Shown piece by piece: positions 16,108 through 23,972 of a stretch of DNA of 28,695 bases. Each line of letters starts with the position of its first letter. Position 1 is the first letter of the stretch. The position numbers and the translations under genes were made by a program. The notes below the pieces were generated by a model, which was not told the DNA's origin, ran no database searches, and saw only the letters and a list, made by a program, of their open reading frames with translations. Source of the DNA: HK-STAS-PATE-42 sp964461505 (GTDB taxonomy: Bacteria; Patescibacteriota; Saccharimonadia; Saccharimonadales; HK-STAS-PATE-42); NCBI GenBank assembly GCA_964461505.1, contig CAYWUW010000008.1:1-28695 (forward strand), in the 5' to 3' direction.

Positions 16108-17094
16108 ATGAATATAGTTTTTTTTGGAAACGAACGCCTCGCAACCGCCTGCACCACAAACCTCCCAATCCTCACTAAGCTTAAAAATGACGGCCACCAT
16201 ATTGAATTAATCATCATCAATTTTCCCTCGCCCTTACAGAGAGAGGGCCGGGGTGAGGGTAAATCTCGCAGCAAAAACGAATCTGAGGTTGTAACTTTCG
16301 CAAAAAAAAATAATATCGAACTTTACATTTTTAAAGATACTAAAGAACTTTTAGCTAAGCTTAAATCAGTTGATGCAGAAGTTGCAGTTCTGGCCGCTTT
16401 CGGCAAAATCATCAAGCAAGAGGTTATCGATCACTTTAAATTTGGAATCATCAACCTCCACCCTTCACTTTTACCAAAATATCGTGGGCCAACTCCAATA
16501 GAATCTGCCATTCTAAACGGAGATGACCAAACCGGAATTTCAATCATGGCTCTAACCGCTGGTATGGATTCAGGCCCAATCTATTCACAAATCAAACTTA
16601 AGCTTAGCGGCTACGAAAGCAAGCAAGAACTCGCTGGGCAACTCGGAGCTCTCGGAGCAAAAGAGATTTCCAAATTACTAAGCTTAATTAGTCCTCCCCT
16701 TGGGGAGGTTCCGATGGGGGAAGGGGTTAACTTACCACCAATCGAACAGGTTGGCCAACCCACCATCTGCAACTTAATTACTAAGCAAGATTCTAAGCTT
16801 AATCTACAAAAAACAGCCTTAGAACTTGAACGCCAAATCAGAGCTTACCTCGGCTGGCCAGGAACCAAAACCACCCTTAAGCTTAAAAGTGGGCAGGAAC
16901 TCGAACTCGCCATCACTGCAGCAACCATAACTCCCTCGCCCTTACAGGGAGAGGGTTGGGGTGAGGGTAAAAATAGTCCACTTCTACTAAACACCCAAAA
17001 AGATTACCTCCAAATCACTAAGCTTAAGCTATCCGGAAAAAAAGAAATAACAGCTCAAGATTTCCTTAACGGCTACAAATCCCAACTACAATAA
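16108..17094 (+). CDS. fmt: Methionyl-tRNA formyltransferase with three in-frame repeat insertions
   Basis: Formylates initiator Met-tRNA. 328 residues. The start MNIVFFGNERLATA, the catalytic stretch INLHPSLLPKYRGPTPIESAIL (Asn and His) and the aspartate in GMDSGPIY are intact, followed by the C-terminal domain (LERQIRAYLGWPGTKTTLKL). Three palindromic repeats are inserted without breaking the frame: PSPLQREGRGEG at residues 40-51, PPLGEVPMGEGVN at 196-208 and PSPLQGEGWGEG at 276-287. The first falls where other Fmt proteins have the loop that contacts the tRNA acceptor. All three begin at a codon boundary. The gene ends four bases before a convergent gene. Confidence 0.93.
   Translation: MNIVFFGNERLATACTTNLPILTKLKNDGHHIELIIINFPSPLQREGRGEGKSRSKNESEVVTFAKKNNIELYIFKDTKELLAKLKSVDAEVAVLAAFGKIIKQEVIDHFKFGIINLHPSLLPKYRGPTPIESAILNGDDQTGISIMALTAGMDSGPIYSQIKLKLSGYESKQELAGQLGALGAKEISKLLSLISPPLGEVPMGEGVNLPPIEQVGQPTICNLITKQDSKLNLQKTALELERQIRAYLGWPGTKTTLKLKSGQELELAITAATITPSPLQGEGWGEGKNSPLLLNTQKDYLQITKLKLSGKKEITAQDFLNGYKSQLQ
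16225..16260. repeat. Palindromic CCCTCGCCC-type repeat, copy A, in fmt
   Basis: Starts CCCTCGCCCTTACAG and ends GGGGTGAGGGT, with GC-rich arms complementary across the element. It differs from copy C at three of 36 positions. Read in frame as PSPLQREGRGEG. Confidence 0.85.
16693..16730. repeat. Palindromic CCTCCCCTTGGGGAGG-type repeat, copy B, in fmt
   Basis: Contains a perfect CCTCCCC-TT-GGGGAGG start followed by TTCCGATGGGGGAAGGGG. It is a different but related class of palindromic repeat, read in frame as PPLGEVPMGEGV in the linker between the two Fmt domains. Confidence 0.75.
16933..16968. repeat. Palindromic CCCTCGCCC-type repeat, copy C, in fmt
   Basis: Starts CCCTCGCCCTTACAG and ends GGGGTGAGGGT. 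Nearly identical to copy A. Read in frame as PSPLQGEGWGEG in the C-terminal domain. Confidence 0.85.
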
Positions 17095-17098
17095 TCCG

Positions 17099-17731
17099 CT
17101 AAGCGGCCGGGGCAACTGGAGGTTGCGCCGCAGGGGGTTGAGCCACACCGGGGTTCAAATTCTGTGGGCCCATCACCGCCTCAATAATTGCAGGAACATT
17201 ATTACGAACTTCCATCATCAGCTTATTCAACTCAGCCGCCACAACATTACGGTAAGCCGGAAAATTACGCTGCAACCAGTTCATAGCAGCAAGATCTCTA
17301 ATTTTTGCCGGATCATTCAAAAACGGCTGAAAGGCCGGGTTAGTTTTATAAGTAGGAACATTCACATCTAGCCATCTCTGGGCATTAGCATTAGCAGTTT
17401 CAGGAGAAGTAATTACCTGCCCATTTTCATCATTTAAAGGCATGAACCCTTCAAATTCCTGCAGCTGGTGTTCTTGAAGATTCTTATAAATCTCCATTCC
17501 AACATTAGTTTCCAAAGTTTTTTGCATCTGCGTGAGCATTCCCTGGCGCTCAACATCTGGTAGAACCCCCAAACCAATACTTTGCAAGAACTGATCATCA
17601 AGCCTAGGCATCTGCTGATCTACGGGTTGAGGTTGCGGCTGAGGCTGAGCAGCAACCGGCTGAACCGGCTGAGGTTGAATAGGCTGAGGTTGCGCTACCG
17701 GCTGAGTTTGGTCTGTTTGCAAAGGATCCAT
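17099..17731 (-). CDS. Pro/Gln-rich protein with a DUF5663-like helical domain
   Basis: 210 residues. The first 42 are Pro/Gln repeats (QPQPIQPQPVQPV...), probably disordered. Residues about 44-110 (LDDQFLQSIGLGVLPDVERQGMLTQM...LQEHQLQEFEGFMPL) resemble the small helical domain called DUF5663, known mostly from CPR bacteria. A second helical stretch (NWLQRNFPAYRNVVAAELNKLMMEV) precedes a Pro/Ala tail. No signal peptide, membrane span or catalytic motif is visible. The function is unknown; assignment to the DUF is from memory of its pattern. It is convergent with fmt and downstream of infB. Confidence 0.75.
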   Translation of the reverse strand: MDPLQTDQTQPVAQPQPIQPQPVQPVAAQPQPQPQPVDQQMPRLDDQFLQSIGLGVLPDVERQGMLTQMQKTLETNVGMEIYKNLQEHQLQEFEGFMPLNDENGQVITSPETANANAQRWLDVNVPTYKTNPAFQPFLNDPAKIRDLAAMNWLQRNFPAYRNVVAAELNKLMMEVRNNVPAIIEAVMGPQNLNPGVAQPPAAQPPVAPAA

Positions 17732-17835
17732 AAAAACTTATTCCACCCTAAAATATTGTTAAACTTTATTAAGCTTAAGTATAAACCAAACCTCTGCCTC
17801 CAGCAAGACCCCCACATAATATATGTCTTCCGCAG

Positions 17836-17880
17836 GTCAGCCCTCCTCTCTTAGAGCGAAGAGCTAGAGGATGGTGTGAC
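17836..17880. repeat. GTCA...TGAC imperfect hairpin downstream of infB
   Basis: Ends GTCA and TGAC are complementary, followed inward by GG/CC and a six-base TCCTCT/AGAGGA stem, with an AGAGCGAAGAGC-type loop. The general form is like the GTCA-ended element at 4050-4100. No T-run follows, so it is not a simple terminator. It lies between infB and the Pro/Gln-rich gene. Confidence 0.4.
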
Positions 17881-17916
17881 AGAAAAAAAGATAGAAGGAG
17901 CGGTGAAAGATTAATC

Positions 17917-19695
17917 TTACAAAGTCTTTTCAATAATTTCTCGTTTATAAACTTCTAACCGATCCTCTTCCAAAACCTTAAGTTTACCCTCAGACTCTAA
18001 TCGCAAACCACACATTGTTCCGGCCTGAACCTCGCTGACCTCTTGATGCTTTTCTTGCACCGAAGTAATTTTAACATCAGCAATCTCTTCTTCGCCGCGC
18101 ATAAGCTTAGCTCTAAAACCTGGCGAAACAACACCCTTGGTAACTTCACCTCCACACACAACCTCACCATCTGTTGTTCTAAAAACACCTTTTACAATCA
18201 ACCTTCCCATCGGCGTATCTAACACTTCTGGTTCTAACAAGCTGCTCAACTGCTCTTTAATGTCATCAATCAATTCATAAATTATTTTATAAACCTTAAC
18301 CTTAACATTTAGATTATCGGCAACTCGCATTAATTCTCTAGAGATATTAGTGTGAAAACAATAAATCGTTGCCCTGCTAGAAGAAGCAAGCATCACATCA
18401 CTTTCTTTAACATCTCCGACTCCAGAACCAACCACCTTCGCTTCAACCTCTTTTGTTCCGATCAGCTGAATACTATCTACCACAGATTTTAAAGAACCTG
18501 CCACATCCGCCTTTACAATCACCGGCATCACTGCAACTTCGCTACGCTTGCTCATCACCCTTAGCAACTCATCACTGTTCATATCCATCGCTTTGTTAGC
18601 ACTGCTAGAACCTTCCGCCGCGCGCCGCGCTTCCTTCTCGTTGCTTGTTGAATAAAGCCTATCCCCAAAATCTGGCAAAGATTTTAAACCGCTCAGCTGC
18701 ACCGGAGTTGTCGGACCAGCAACTTTAATATCTTCACCCTTCCAATTCTTCATAATTCGCGCCTTGCCATAAGAAGAACCTATCACAATATTTTCGCCCT
18801 GCTTTAATTCGCCTTTAGTAATCAGAACTTTTACAAGTGGTCCAACTCCCTTTGACATATGCGATTCAATAACCAGACCTCGCACACCCGCAGAATAATC
18901 CGCTTTTAATTCTTCAACATCTGCCACCAATAAAATCATATCTAACAAAGCATCTACACCTTCACCAGTTTTTGCAGAAACCTCTACTACCACTGTGTCT
19001 CCACCCCATTCTTCTGGAGTTAACCCCGCGTTTACCAAATCTTGCTTAACTTTTGAAAGATCAGCCTCTGGCTTATCAATTTTAGTAATTGCAATCACAA
19101 TCTTAACTTTTTCTTCTTTGGCAAAACGTATCGCCTCAAGAGTTTGCGGCTTCACGCCATCATCTGCTGCCACCACCACAACTGCCAAATCTGTTAGAGC
19201 TGCTCCGTGCTGCCTCAAAGCACTAAACGCCTCGTGCCCTGGAGTATCCAAAAAAGTTAGAGATCGCCCCGCGTGCTCTGCTTGATAAGCCGCAATATGC
19301 TGAGTTATTCCGCCCGCCTCACCATTAGCAACCGTTAAGTTTAATATTTTATCCAACAAAGTTGTTTTGCCGTGATCAACATGGCCCATAATCGCCACAA
19401 CCGGAGGTCGCTCCCGCCAATCTCCGCTTTCTAAATCAATCTCTTCTGTTTGCTTAAGCTTAGCGCTAGAATCATCCTTCGCGCTAACAATCTCTACGCT
19501 CAGTTCTAGCTCATCAATAATAATCTGGGCCGTATCTATATCAATTTTTTGATTGATGGTTGCCGCAATCCCATTTTTAAATAACTCTCCAATCAAGCGA
19601 GTAACCGGGAGTTCCAAAAGCTCAGCAAGCTCACCAACTGTGATCCCGCCACCAATTTCGATCTTTCTTCTTTCCCCCGTTCCATCACTCATCAA
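17917..19695 (-). CDS. infB: Translation initiation factor IF-2
   Basis: GTPase that brings formyl-Met-tRNA to the ribosome. 592 residues, shorter than the 740-1000 of most bacteria because only a minimal N-terminal region (GITVGELAELLELPVTRLIGELFKNG, an IF2N domain) precedes the G domain. G motifs: GHVDHGKTTLLD, GGITQHIAAY, DTPGHEAF, TKIDKPEA, SAKTGEG. The C-terminal tRNA-binding domains follow (VKGVFRTTDGEVVCGGEVTKG). It lies 67 bases after rpsA on the same strand, probably in one transcript. Confidence 0.97.
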   Translation of the reverse strand: MMSDGTGERRKIEIGGGITVGELAELLELPVTRLIGELFKNGIAATINQKIDIDTAQIIIDELELSVEIVSAKDDSSAKLKQTEEIDLESGDWRERPPVVAIMGHVDHGKTTLLDKILNLTVANGEAGGITQHIAAYQAEHAGRSLTFLDTPGHEAFSALRQHGAALTDLAVVVVAADDGVKPQTLEAIRFAKEEKVKIVIAITKIDKPEADLSKVKQDLVNAGLTPEEWGGDTVVVEVSAKTGEGVDALLDMILLVADVEELKADYSAGVRGLVIESHMSKGVGPLVKVLITKGELKQGENIVIGSSYGKARIMKNWKGEDIKVAGPTTPVQLSGLKSLPDFGDRLYSTSNEKEARRAAEGSSSANKAMDMNSDELLRVMSKRSEVAVMPVIVKADVAGSLKSVVDSIQLIGTKEVEAKVVGSGVGDVKESDVMLASSSRATIYCFHTNISRELMRVADNLNVKVKVYKIIYELIDDIKEQLSSLLEPEVLDTPMGRLIVKGVFRTTDGEVVCGGEVTKGVVSPGFRAKLMRGEEEIADVKITSVQEKHQEVSEVQAGTMCGLRLESEGKLKVLEEDRLEVYKREIIEKTL

Positions 19696-19762
19696 ATTAC
19701 AATCCTCTTACAAAATTTTAGCTTTAGTAAAAAATTAAGCTTAGCAAAAAAAGAAGTATCCT

Positions 19763-20860
19763 TTAGGCCTTTTCTTCTTTTTGCTCTGCCTTCTTTCTTT
19801 TACCAGCCCCAGGTAGGCCTAAGAATATCCGTCTAGTTTCATTGTTTATTTCTAGAATTTCAAACTCCTGTTCTTCGCCCAATTTAAATACCTGCTCGGC
19901 TTCGCTACCTTCACCATCACTAACTTCAGAAATATGAACTAAAGCCTCTACCGAAGGAGTTGCCTGCACAAAAGCCCCATACGGAGTAATTCTAGTAACT
20001 TTTGCCTTGATTTTTTCACCAACCTTAAGCTTAGAAACTTCATCATCCCAAGGGTCATCACCCATTTGCTTTAAGCTTAAGCCCAGGCGGTTATTTTCTA
20101 AAGAGATAATCTTCAAATCAATCTCATCACCAACTTTTACCACATCTTCCGGAGATGAAACCCGCTTCCAAGAAAGCTCTGAAATATGCACCATTCCTTC
20201 AATTCCATCAACTTCAACAAAAGCTCCGTAATCTACTACCCCAGTAATTTTGCCCTTGACCACACCGCCAACAGCAAATTCTTTTAACCTCTCACCAGAA
20301 CCTTCTTTGCCCGCTGCTTTTTCAGAAAAAATCAATTTATTTTCATTGCGATCAAATGCAATCACCTTTACTTGCATCGGCTTACCAACCAGAGTTTTAA
20401 TACTTTCCGCAATTACAGATTTATCCTGAGCACCAGAAAGCTTTGGGTAATTATCCTGCGAAAGCTGACTAACTGGCAAAAAGCCTTTTGCACCATCAAA
20501 GTCAATCAACAATCCGCCCTTATTACAATCAACCGGAACAACCTCAATGACGTCTCCAGTTTTAAAAGCTTCTTCTACAACAGCCCAACCCTTGTCGCGA
20601 TGTGCTCGTCGCACACTCATCATTACTTGCCCGCTATCACTATCGGCATTCATGACCATCGCTTCGATCTCATCACCTAGCTCAAAGCTCTTTCCAAAGC
20701 CGAGTTCCCTTCTTGGAACAACGCCTAAACCATAAGGGCCCAGATCTAAACTTAACCTCTTGCCCTTTACTTCAATTACCTTCGCTTCTACAATTTGCCC
20801 GTCTCTTAGCGGCTCAACCAGAGTTGACCCAGAAAGCAATTCATCCATTGTTTTTGTCAT
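19763..20860 (-). CDS. rpsA: Ribosomal protein S1-like RNA-binding protein with four S1 domains
   Basis: Likely helps load mRNA on the 30S subunit. 365 residues from ATG at 20860 (MTKTMDELLSG), chosen because AGGAG lies about eight bases upstream; a TTG eight codons earlier lacks such a site. Four S1 OB folds: GQIVEAKVIEVKGKRLSLDL; GDVIEVVPVDCNKGGLLIDFDG; GGVVKGKITGVVDYGAFVEVDGIEGMVHISELSW; GEKIKAKVTRITPYGAFVQATPSVEALVHISEVS. The third and fourth are the best conserved. The tail is Lys/Glu-rich. It precedes infB. A possible promoter at 21023-21031 would give a leader of about 155 bases, long for this genome, which could hold autoregulatory structure. Confidence 0.9.
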   Translation of the reverse strand: MTKTMDELLSGSTLVEPLRDGQIVEAKVIEVKGKRLSLDLGPYGLGVVPRRELGFGKSFELGDEIEAMVMNADSDSGQVMMSVRRAHRDKGWAVVEEAFKTGDVIEVVPVDCNKGGLLIDFDGAKGFLPVSQLSQDNYPKLSGAQDKSVIAESIKTLVGKPMQVKVIAFDRNENKLIFSEKAAGKEGSGERLKEFAVGGVVKGKITGVVDYGAFVEVDGIEGMVHISELSWKRVSSPEDVVKVGDEIDLKIISLENNRLGLSLKQMGDDPWDDEVSKLKVGEKIKAKVTRITPYGAFVQATPSVEALVHISEVSDGEGSEAEQVFKLGEEQEFEILEINNETRRIFLGLPGAGKRKKAEQKEEKA

Positions 20861-21022
20861 ATCAAAAACTCCTACCTTTACCAAAACCAGAAACTCGTTC
20901 CCTGAGCCTTTTACTCAAGCCGGGCGTTTATTACTTTTCTAAAAAAACTCTACCGAGAAAAAAATAACTTCTTAACAACGCTCGCTCAATTTAAACTTAT
21001 TTCTAGCTTCTATCTAAGCTTT

Positions 21023-21031
21023 ATTCTACCA
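21023..21031 (-). promoter_or_regulatory. Possible extended -10 promoter for rpsA-infB
   Basis: Minus strand TGG-TAGAAT. It matches the extended -10 form used elsewhere in the window. It would yield a leader of about 155 bases before the rpsA ATG. Confidence 0.4.
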
Positions 21032-21068
21032 CAGTTAAGCTTAAACAAGCCAGCCATCAAGCTCAAAA

Positions 21069-21077
21069 TGCTATAAT
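21069..21077 (+). promoter_or_regulatory. Extended -10 promoter of prfA
   Basis: TG-C-TATAAT lies 25 bases upstream of the prfA ATG, giving a leader of about 20 bases. The leader contains ATTAAAGATGA twice, the second copy including the start codon. Confidence 0.6.
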
Positions 21078-21102
21078 TAAAGATGAAATTTCAAAATTAA
21101 AG

Positions 21103-22170
21103 ATGACCGAAACAGAAGAAAGCAAGCTCACCAACTTAAGCTTAGAACTAAAGAACCTGCAGCAAGAACTCTCTGCACCAGAGGCCTTCAACGATCCCAA
21201 AATTGCACAAAAAACTCGCCACGCTAGCGAACTCCAGGCCATTGTCGAATCTTTAGAGGCTATCCAGCAAACCGAAAAAGAACTTAAAGATCTCGAAGAA
21301 ATTCTCTCTGGCAAAGATTCCGAACTTGCTACTTTAGCCAAGCAAGAAAAACCGCTGCTTACCAAAAAGCTAGAAGATCTCCGCGCTAAACTTAGAATTC
21401 TGCTCGTTCCTAAAGATCCTAACGATTCTAAAAATGCCATTCTCGAAATTAGAGCCGGAGCCGGCGGCGACGAAGCCAGCCTATTTGCCGCAGAATTGCT
21501 CCGTATGTATCTTAAGTGGTGCGAAACAAACCAACTTAAGCCAGAAATTATCTCTACCGCCGATTCCGAATCTGGTGGAATTAAAGAAGCAACCGTAGAA
21601 ATTAAAGGCCCCGATGCCTACGGTAAGCTTAAGTTTGAGGCCGGAGTTCACCGCGTGCAGCGCGTTCCGGTTACCGAATCTGCTGGCCGCATTCACACCT
21701 CTACCGCAACAGTCGCTGTTATGCCAGAGGCCATCGAAACAGATATCGAAATTAAGCCTAGCGATTTACGAATCGATGTTTTTAGAAGTTCTGGAAATGG
21801 CGGGCAAAGCGTTAACACCACCGATTCAGCCGTGCGTATTACCTATTTGCCAACAGGCTTAGTTGTAACTTGCCAAGATGAAAAATCTCAACTTAAAAAT
21901 AAAGAAAAAGCCATGAAGGTTCTGCGTTCTCGTTTGCTGCAAATTAAGCTAGAAAAAGAGCAAGCCGAACTTAGCTCTAAGCGCAAAGAACTTATTGGCT
22001 CTGGCGATCGTAGCGAAAAAATTCGTACTTATAATTTTCCTCAAGATCGCGTAACCGATCACCGCATCAACTACAGCAGAAGCAACATTACTGGCTTTAT
22101 GAACGGAGATGTTGATGATCTATTTACTAAGCTTAAAGAAGCCGAAATTGAACTCATCGAAAATGAGTAA
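21103..22170 (+). CDS. prfA: Peptide chain release factor 1
   Basis: Terminates translation at UAA and UAG. 355 residues. The GGQ catalytic loop is FRSSGNGGQSVNTTDSAVRI, the stop-codon reading tripeptide is PVT (in RVPVTESAGRIHTSTATV), and the end region RTYNFPQDRVTDHRINYSRSN is typical. Its last bases overlap the prmC start by eight bases; PrmC methylates the GGQ glutamine, so the pair forms a functional unit. Confidence 0.97.
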   Translation: MTETEESKLTNLSLELKNLQQELSAPEAFNDPKIAQKTRHASELQAIVESLEAIQQTEKELKDLEEILSGKDSELATLAKQEKPLLTKKLEDLRAKLRILLVPKDPNDSKNAILEIRAGAGGDEASLFAAELLRMYLKWCETNQLKPEIISTADSESGGIKEATVEIKGPDAYGKLKFEAGVHRVQRVPVTESAGRIHTSTATVAVMPEAIETDIEIKPSDLRIDVFRSSGNGGQSVNTTDSAVRITYLPTGLVVTCQDEKSQLKNKEKAMKVLRSRLLQIKLEKEQAELSSKRKELIGSGDRSEKIRTYNFPQDRVTDHRINYSRSNITGFMNGDVDDLFTKLKEAEIELIENE

Positions 22171-23008
22171 GCCAAAAAATATAACCCTTCAAAATTGGCT
22201 AGAACTTGCCCACCGCGCCTGCAGAAATAACAATCCAAAGGCACCTCATCTAATTGCCGCTCACATTCTTAAGCTTAGCCAAACTCAAATTATTAGCACT
22301 GCACCACAAAAAAAACTTACCCAAAAAAAGCTTGCTAAACTTAACAACTTGCTTGGCAAGGTTCTTGCCGGCAGAAGCCTCGCTGCCACACTCGGCAAAA
22401 CTGATTTTTACAATCTTAAGCTTAAAATAAATTCTAAAGTTTTGGTTCCTAGAGCTGAGACTGAACAACTTATAGAGTTTGCCGTACAAAATATTCCTGC
22501 AAATTCTAAGGTTTTAGATATTGGCTGTGGTTCTGGAGCCATCGGCTTAAGCTTAGCAAAAGCTCGGCCAGATCTAACCGTTATACTTTCGGATATCAAC
22601 CCTAAAGCCTTAAGCTTAGCCAGAACCAATGCCGCCATCAACAAGCTCAAAAATCACCAGCTAGAATTCATTCGATCGAACTTGATCAAAAAAGTTGTTC
22701 AAAAAGATCTATCCGAATTCTTTTTTCTGGCTAACCTTCCTTATGTTTCTAAAAGCTGGCCTAAGCTTAACAAAAAAAGCCTATCACATGAACCTAAACT
22801 TAGCCTTTTTGCCACCAACCAAGGTTTGCAAATAATCCTCAACTTAATCCACTCGCTACTCTCTCAGAATTTGCTAACCAGCAAGAACTGGCTCCTAATC
22901 GAACACGATCCTAAACAATTTCAAAAGCTTCAAAAAATCTGCCAAAAATCTAATTTAAGCTTAGATTCAATTACTAGCTACATTTCTAAAATCTCAAAAA
23001 AAGATTAG
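22163..23008 (+). CDS. prmC: Release factor glutamine methyltransferase PrmC
   Basis: Methylates the GGQ glutamine of release factors. 281 residues from ATG at 22163 (MSKPKNITLQNWLEL), which overlaps the prfA end (ATGAGTAA); an ATG 18 codons upstream would run deep into prfA and is rejected. The SAM site is VLDIGCGSGAIGLSLAKARPDL with the acidic DINPKALSLA. The active-site NPPY is NLPY here (LANLPYVSKSWP), a variant that keeps the Asn and Tyr. The N-terminal helical region contacts the release factor. A TAAGCTTA motif supplies LSL or KL codons at least six times. Confidence 0.92.
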   Translation: MSKPKNITLQNWLELAHRACRNNNPKAPHLIAAHILKLSQTQIISTAPQKKLTQKKLAKLNNLLGKVLAGRSLAATLGKTDFYNLKLKINSKVLVPRAETEQLIEFAVQNIPANSKVLDIGCGSGAIGLSLAKARPDLTVILSDINPKALSLARTNAAINKLKNHQLEFIRSNLIKKVVQKDLSEFFFLANLPYVSKSWPKLNKKSLSHEPKLSLFATNQGLQIILNLIHSLLSQNLLTSKNWLLIEHDPKQFQKLQKICQKSNLSLDSITSYISKISKKD

Positions 23009-23032
23009 CCAATAATTCAAACAGTAAAAACT

Positions 23033-23503
23033 ATGCCTATCTTTCAAAAAACTCTTTCCAAAATTACTCAAGAACTTCCAGCTCTTAAGCTTAAGGCCGG
23101 AACCAACTTTTCTTGGAACGGTTCACATCAAACTATCACTTACAAAGTTCCAAAGAACCCTAAGCAAGATCTTGTTTACACCAACAAACTTTTGCATGAA
23201 CTCGCCCACGCTAAGCTTAATCATTCTGAATACCAATCAGATATCGAACTGATCAAAATGGAATCTGCCGCCTGGCAACTTACCGAACAACTCTGCAAAA
23301 AGTACGAGGTTAAGTTTAGCAAGCAAGAACAAAAATCAGCCCTGCAAAGTTATATCAACTGGGCTTCATCTCGAAGTTCTTGCCCTAACTGCACTAAGAA
23401 CGGTCTGCAAATATCTAAGCTAGAATTCAGCTGCCCAAACTGTTTTCACAACTGGAAGGTTGGAACCTCTCGCTTTAAAAGAACCTACCGCCAAACCCCC
23501 TAA
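23033..23503 (+). CDS. Putative zinc metallopeptidase-like protein with C-terminal zinc ribbon
   Basis: 156 residues. LLHELAHAKLNHSEYQSDIELIKMESAAW holds an HExxH zinc site, with glutamates (E73 or E79 type positions) further on that could be the third ligand, as in ImmA/IrrE-like and related gluzincin domains. The C-terminal part has two CPNC knuckles (SSCPNCTKNG...FSCPNCFHNW), a zinc ribbon. I do not recognise a named family. It follows prmC by 24 bases, so probably is in the same transcript. Its stop codon is inside a TAAGCTTA palindrome that is one arm of a terminator hairpin. Confidence 0.65.
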   Translation: MPIFQKTLSKITQELPALKLKAGTNFSWNGSHQTITYKVPKNPKQDLVYTNKLLHELAHAKLNHSEYQSDIELIKMESAAWQLTEQLCKKYEVKFSKQEQKSALQSYINWASSRSSCPNCTKNGLQISKLEFSCPNCFHNWKVGTSRFKRTYRQTP

Positions 23504-23531
23504 GCTTAAATTAAGCTTAGGCAGTTTTTTT
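23499..23531 (+). terminator. Terminator built from two TAAGCTTA palindromes
   Basis: A perfect inverted repeat with 11-base arms (CCTAAGCTTAA and TTAAGCTTAGG) around one A, followed after three bases by seven T on the plus strand. It holds the TAA stop of the plus-strand peptidase gene and the TAA stop of the minus-strand KGG gene. Confidence 0.75.
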
Positions 23532-23717
23532 ACCGCGTCTAGAGCGAGCTCCACCTTTTCTACCAGCCGCACGAGCGCGTTCTGGGTTAGCAGCAAAACC
23601 CTTTTTAACACCTTTTACTTTACCGCCGTTAGAACCAATCGTAGCAAAAAAATTTACTCCATGGCGTTCTATGTTAGTTTTTTTTGCTTTTGCAGCACCA
23701 ATTTTTGTACCAGACAT
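23517..23717 (-). CDS. KGG-motif small basic protein (general stress protein-like)
   Basis: 66 residues, starts MSGTKIGAAKAKKTNIERHG and contains KKGFAANPERARAAGRKGGARSRRG, the repeat of the KGG / Con-10-like family of small stress-associated proteins, which are common in CPR bacteria. Strongly basic with no cysteine; it may bind nucleic acid, but that is inference. GAGAG lies before the ATG. It follows the large kinase gene but is separated from it by a terminator, so it probably has its own promoter in 23718-23770. Confidence 0.8.
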   Translation of the reverse strand: MSGTKIGAAKAKKTNIERHGVNFFATIGSNGGKVKGVKKGFAANPERARAAGRKGGARSRRGKKTA

Positions 23718-23760
23718 AATAAATCTCTCTTTTTATTAAACTTAAATTATCTCTCTAAAA

Positions 23761-23809
23761 TATAAAAACAAAAGAGGGCAGTCGAGAAATAAATTTCAAG
23801 ACTACCCTC
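23761..23809 (-). terminator. Intrinsic terminator between the kinase gene and the KGG gene
   Basis: Arms GAGGGTAGTC / GACTGCCCTC (one mismatch), with an inner GAAAT/ATTTC stem, followed on the minus strand by TTTTGTTTTT. It lies 160 bases after the kinase stop. It most simply ends the kinase transcript. Confidence 0.75.
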
Positions 23810-23972
23810 AAAGAGTTTTTACACTCTAGATATCAAAAACTGTAACTAAGCAGCAAATTTAATCTCGAAAGATCAAAAAACTAACTTAAGCTTTTGTATC
23901 TACATTTCATTCTAGCAAACATAAGCAATAATGTCAACACCTTTGCTACAGAATTCTCTAAAGCGTAACTCT

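Noticed and set aside
17141..17165. GGGGTTCAAATTC, like a tRNA T-arm
   Set aside because: No acceptor, D-arm or anticodon arm can be built around it, and the bases code for the Pro/Ala tail of the minus-strand protein.
17740..17880. Possible SRP (4.5S) RNA because of AGGTCAG and a hairpin
   Set aside because: The conserved GGAA tetraloop domain and its asymmetric loop are missing.
22109..22162. Upstream ATG extending PrmC by 18 residues
   Set aside because: It would lie within conserved prfA codons; the ATGAGTAA overlap is the usual coupling arrangement.
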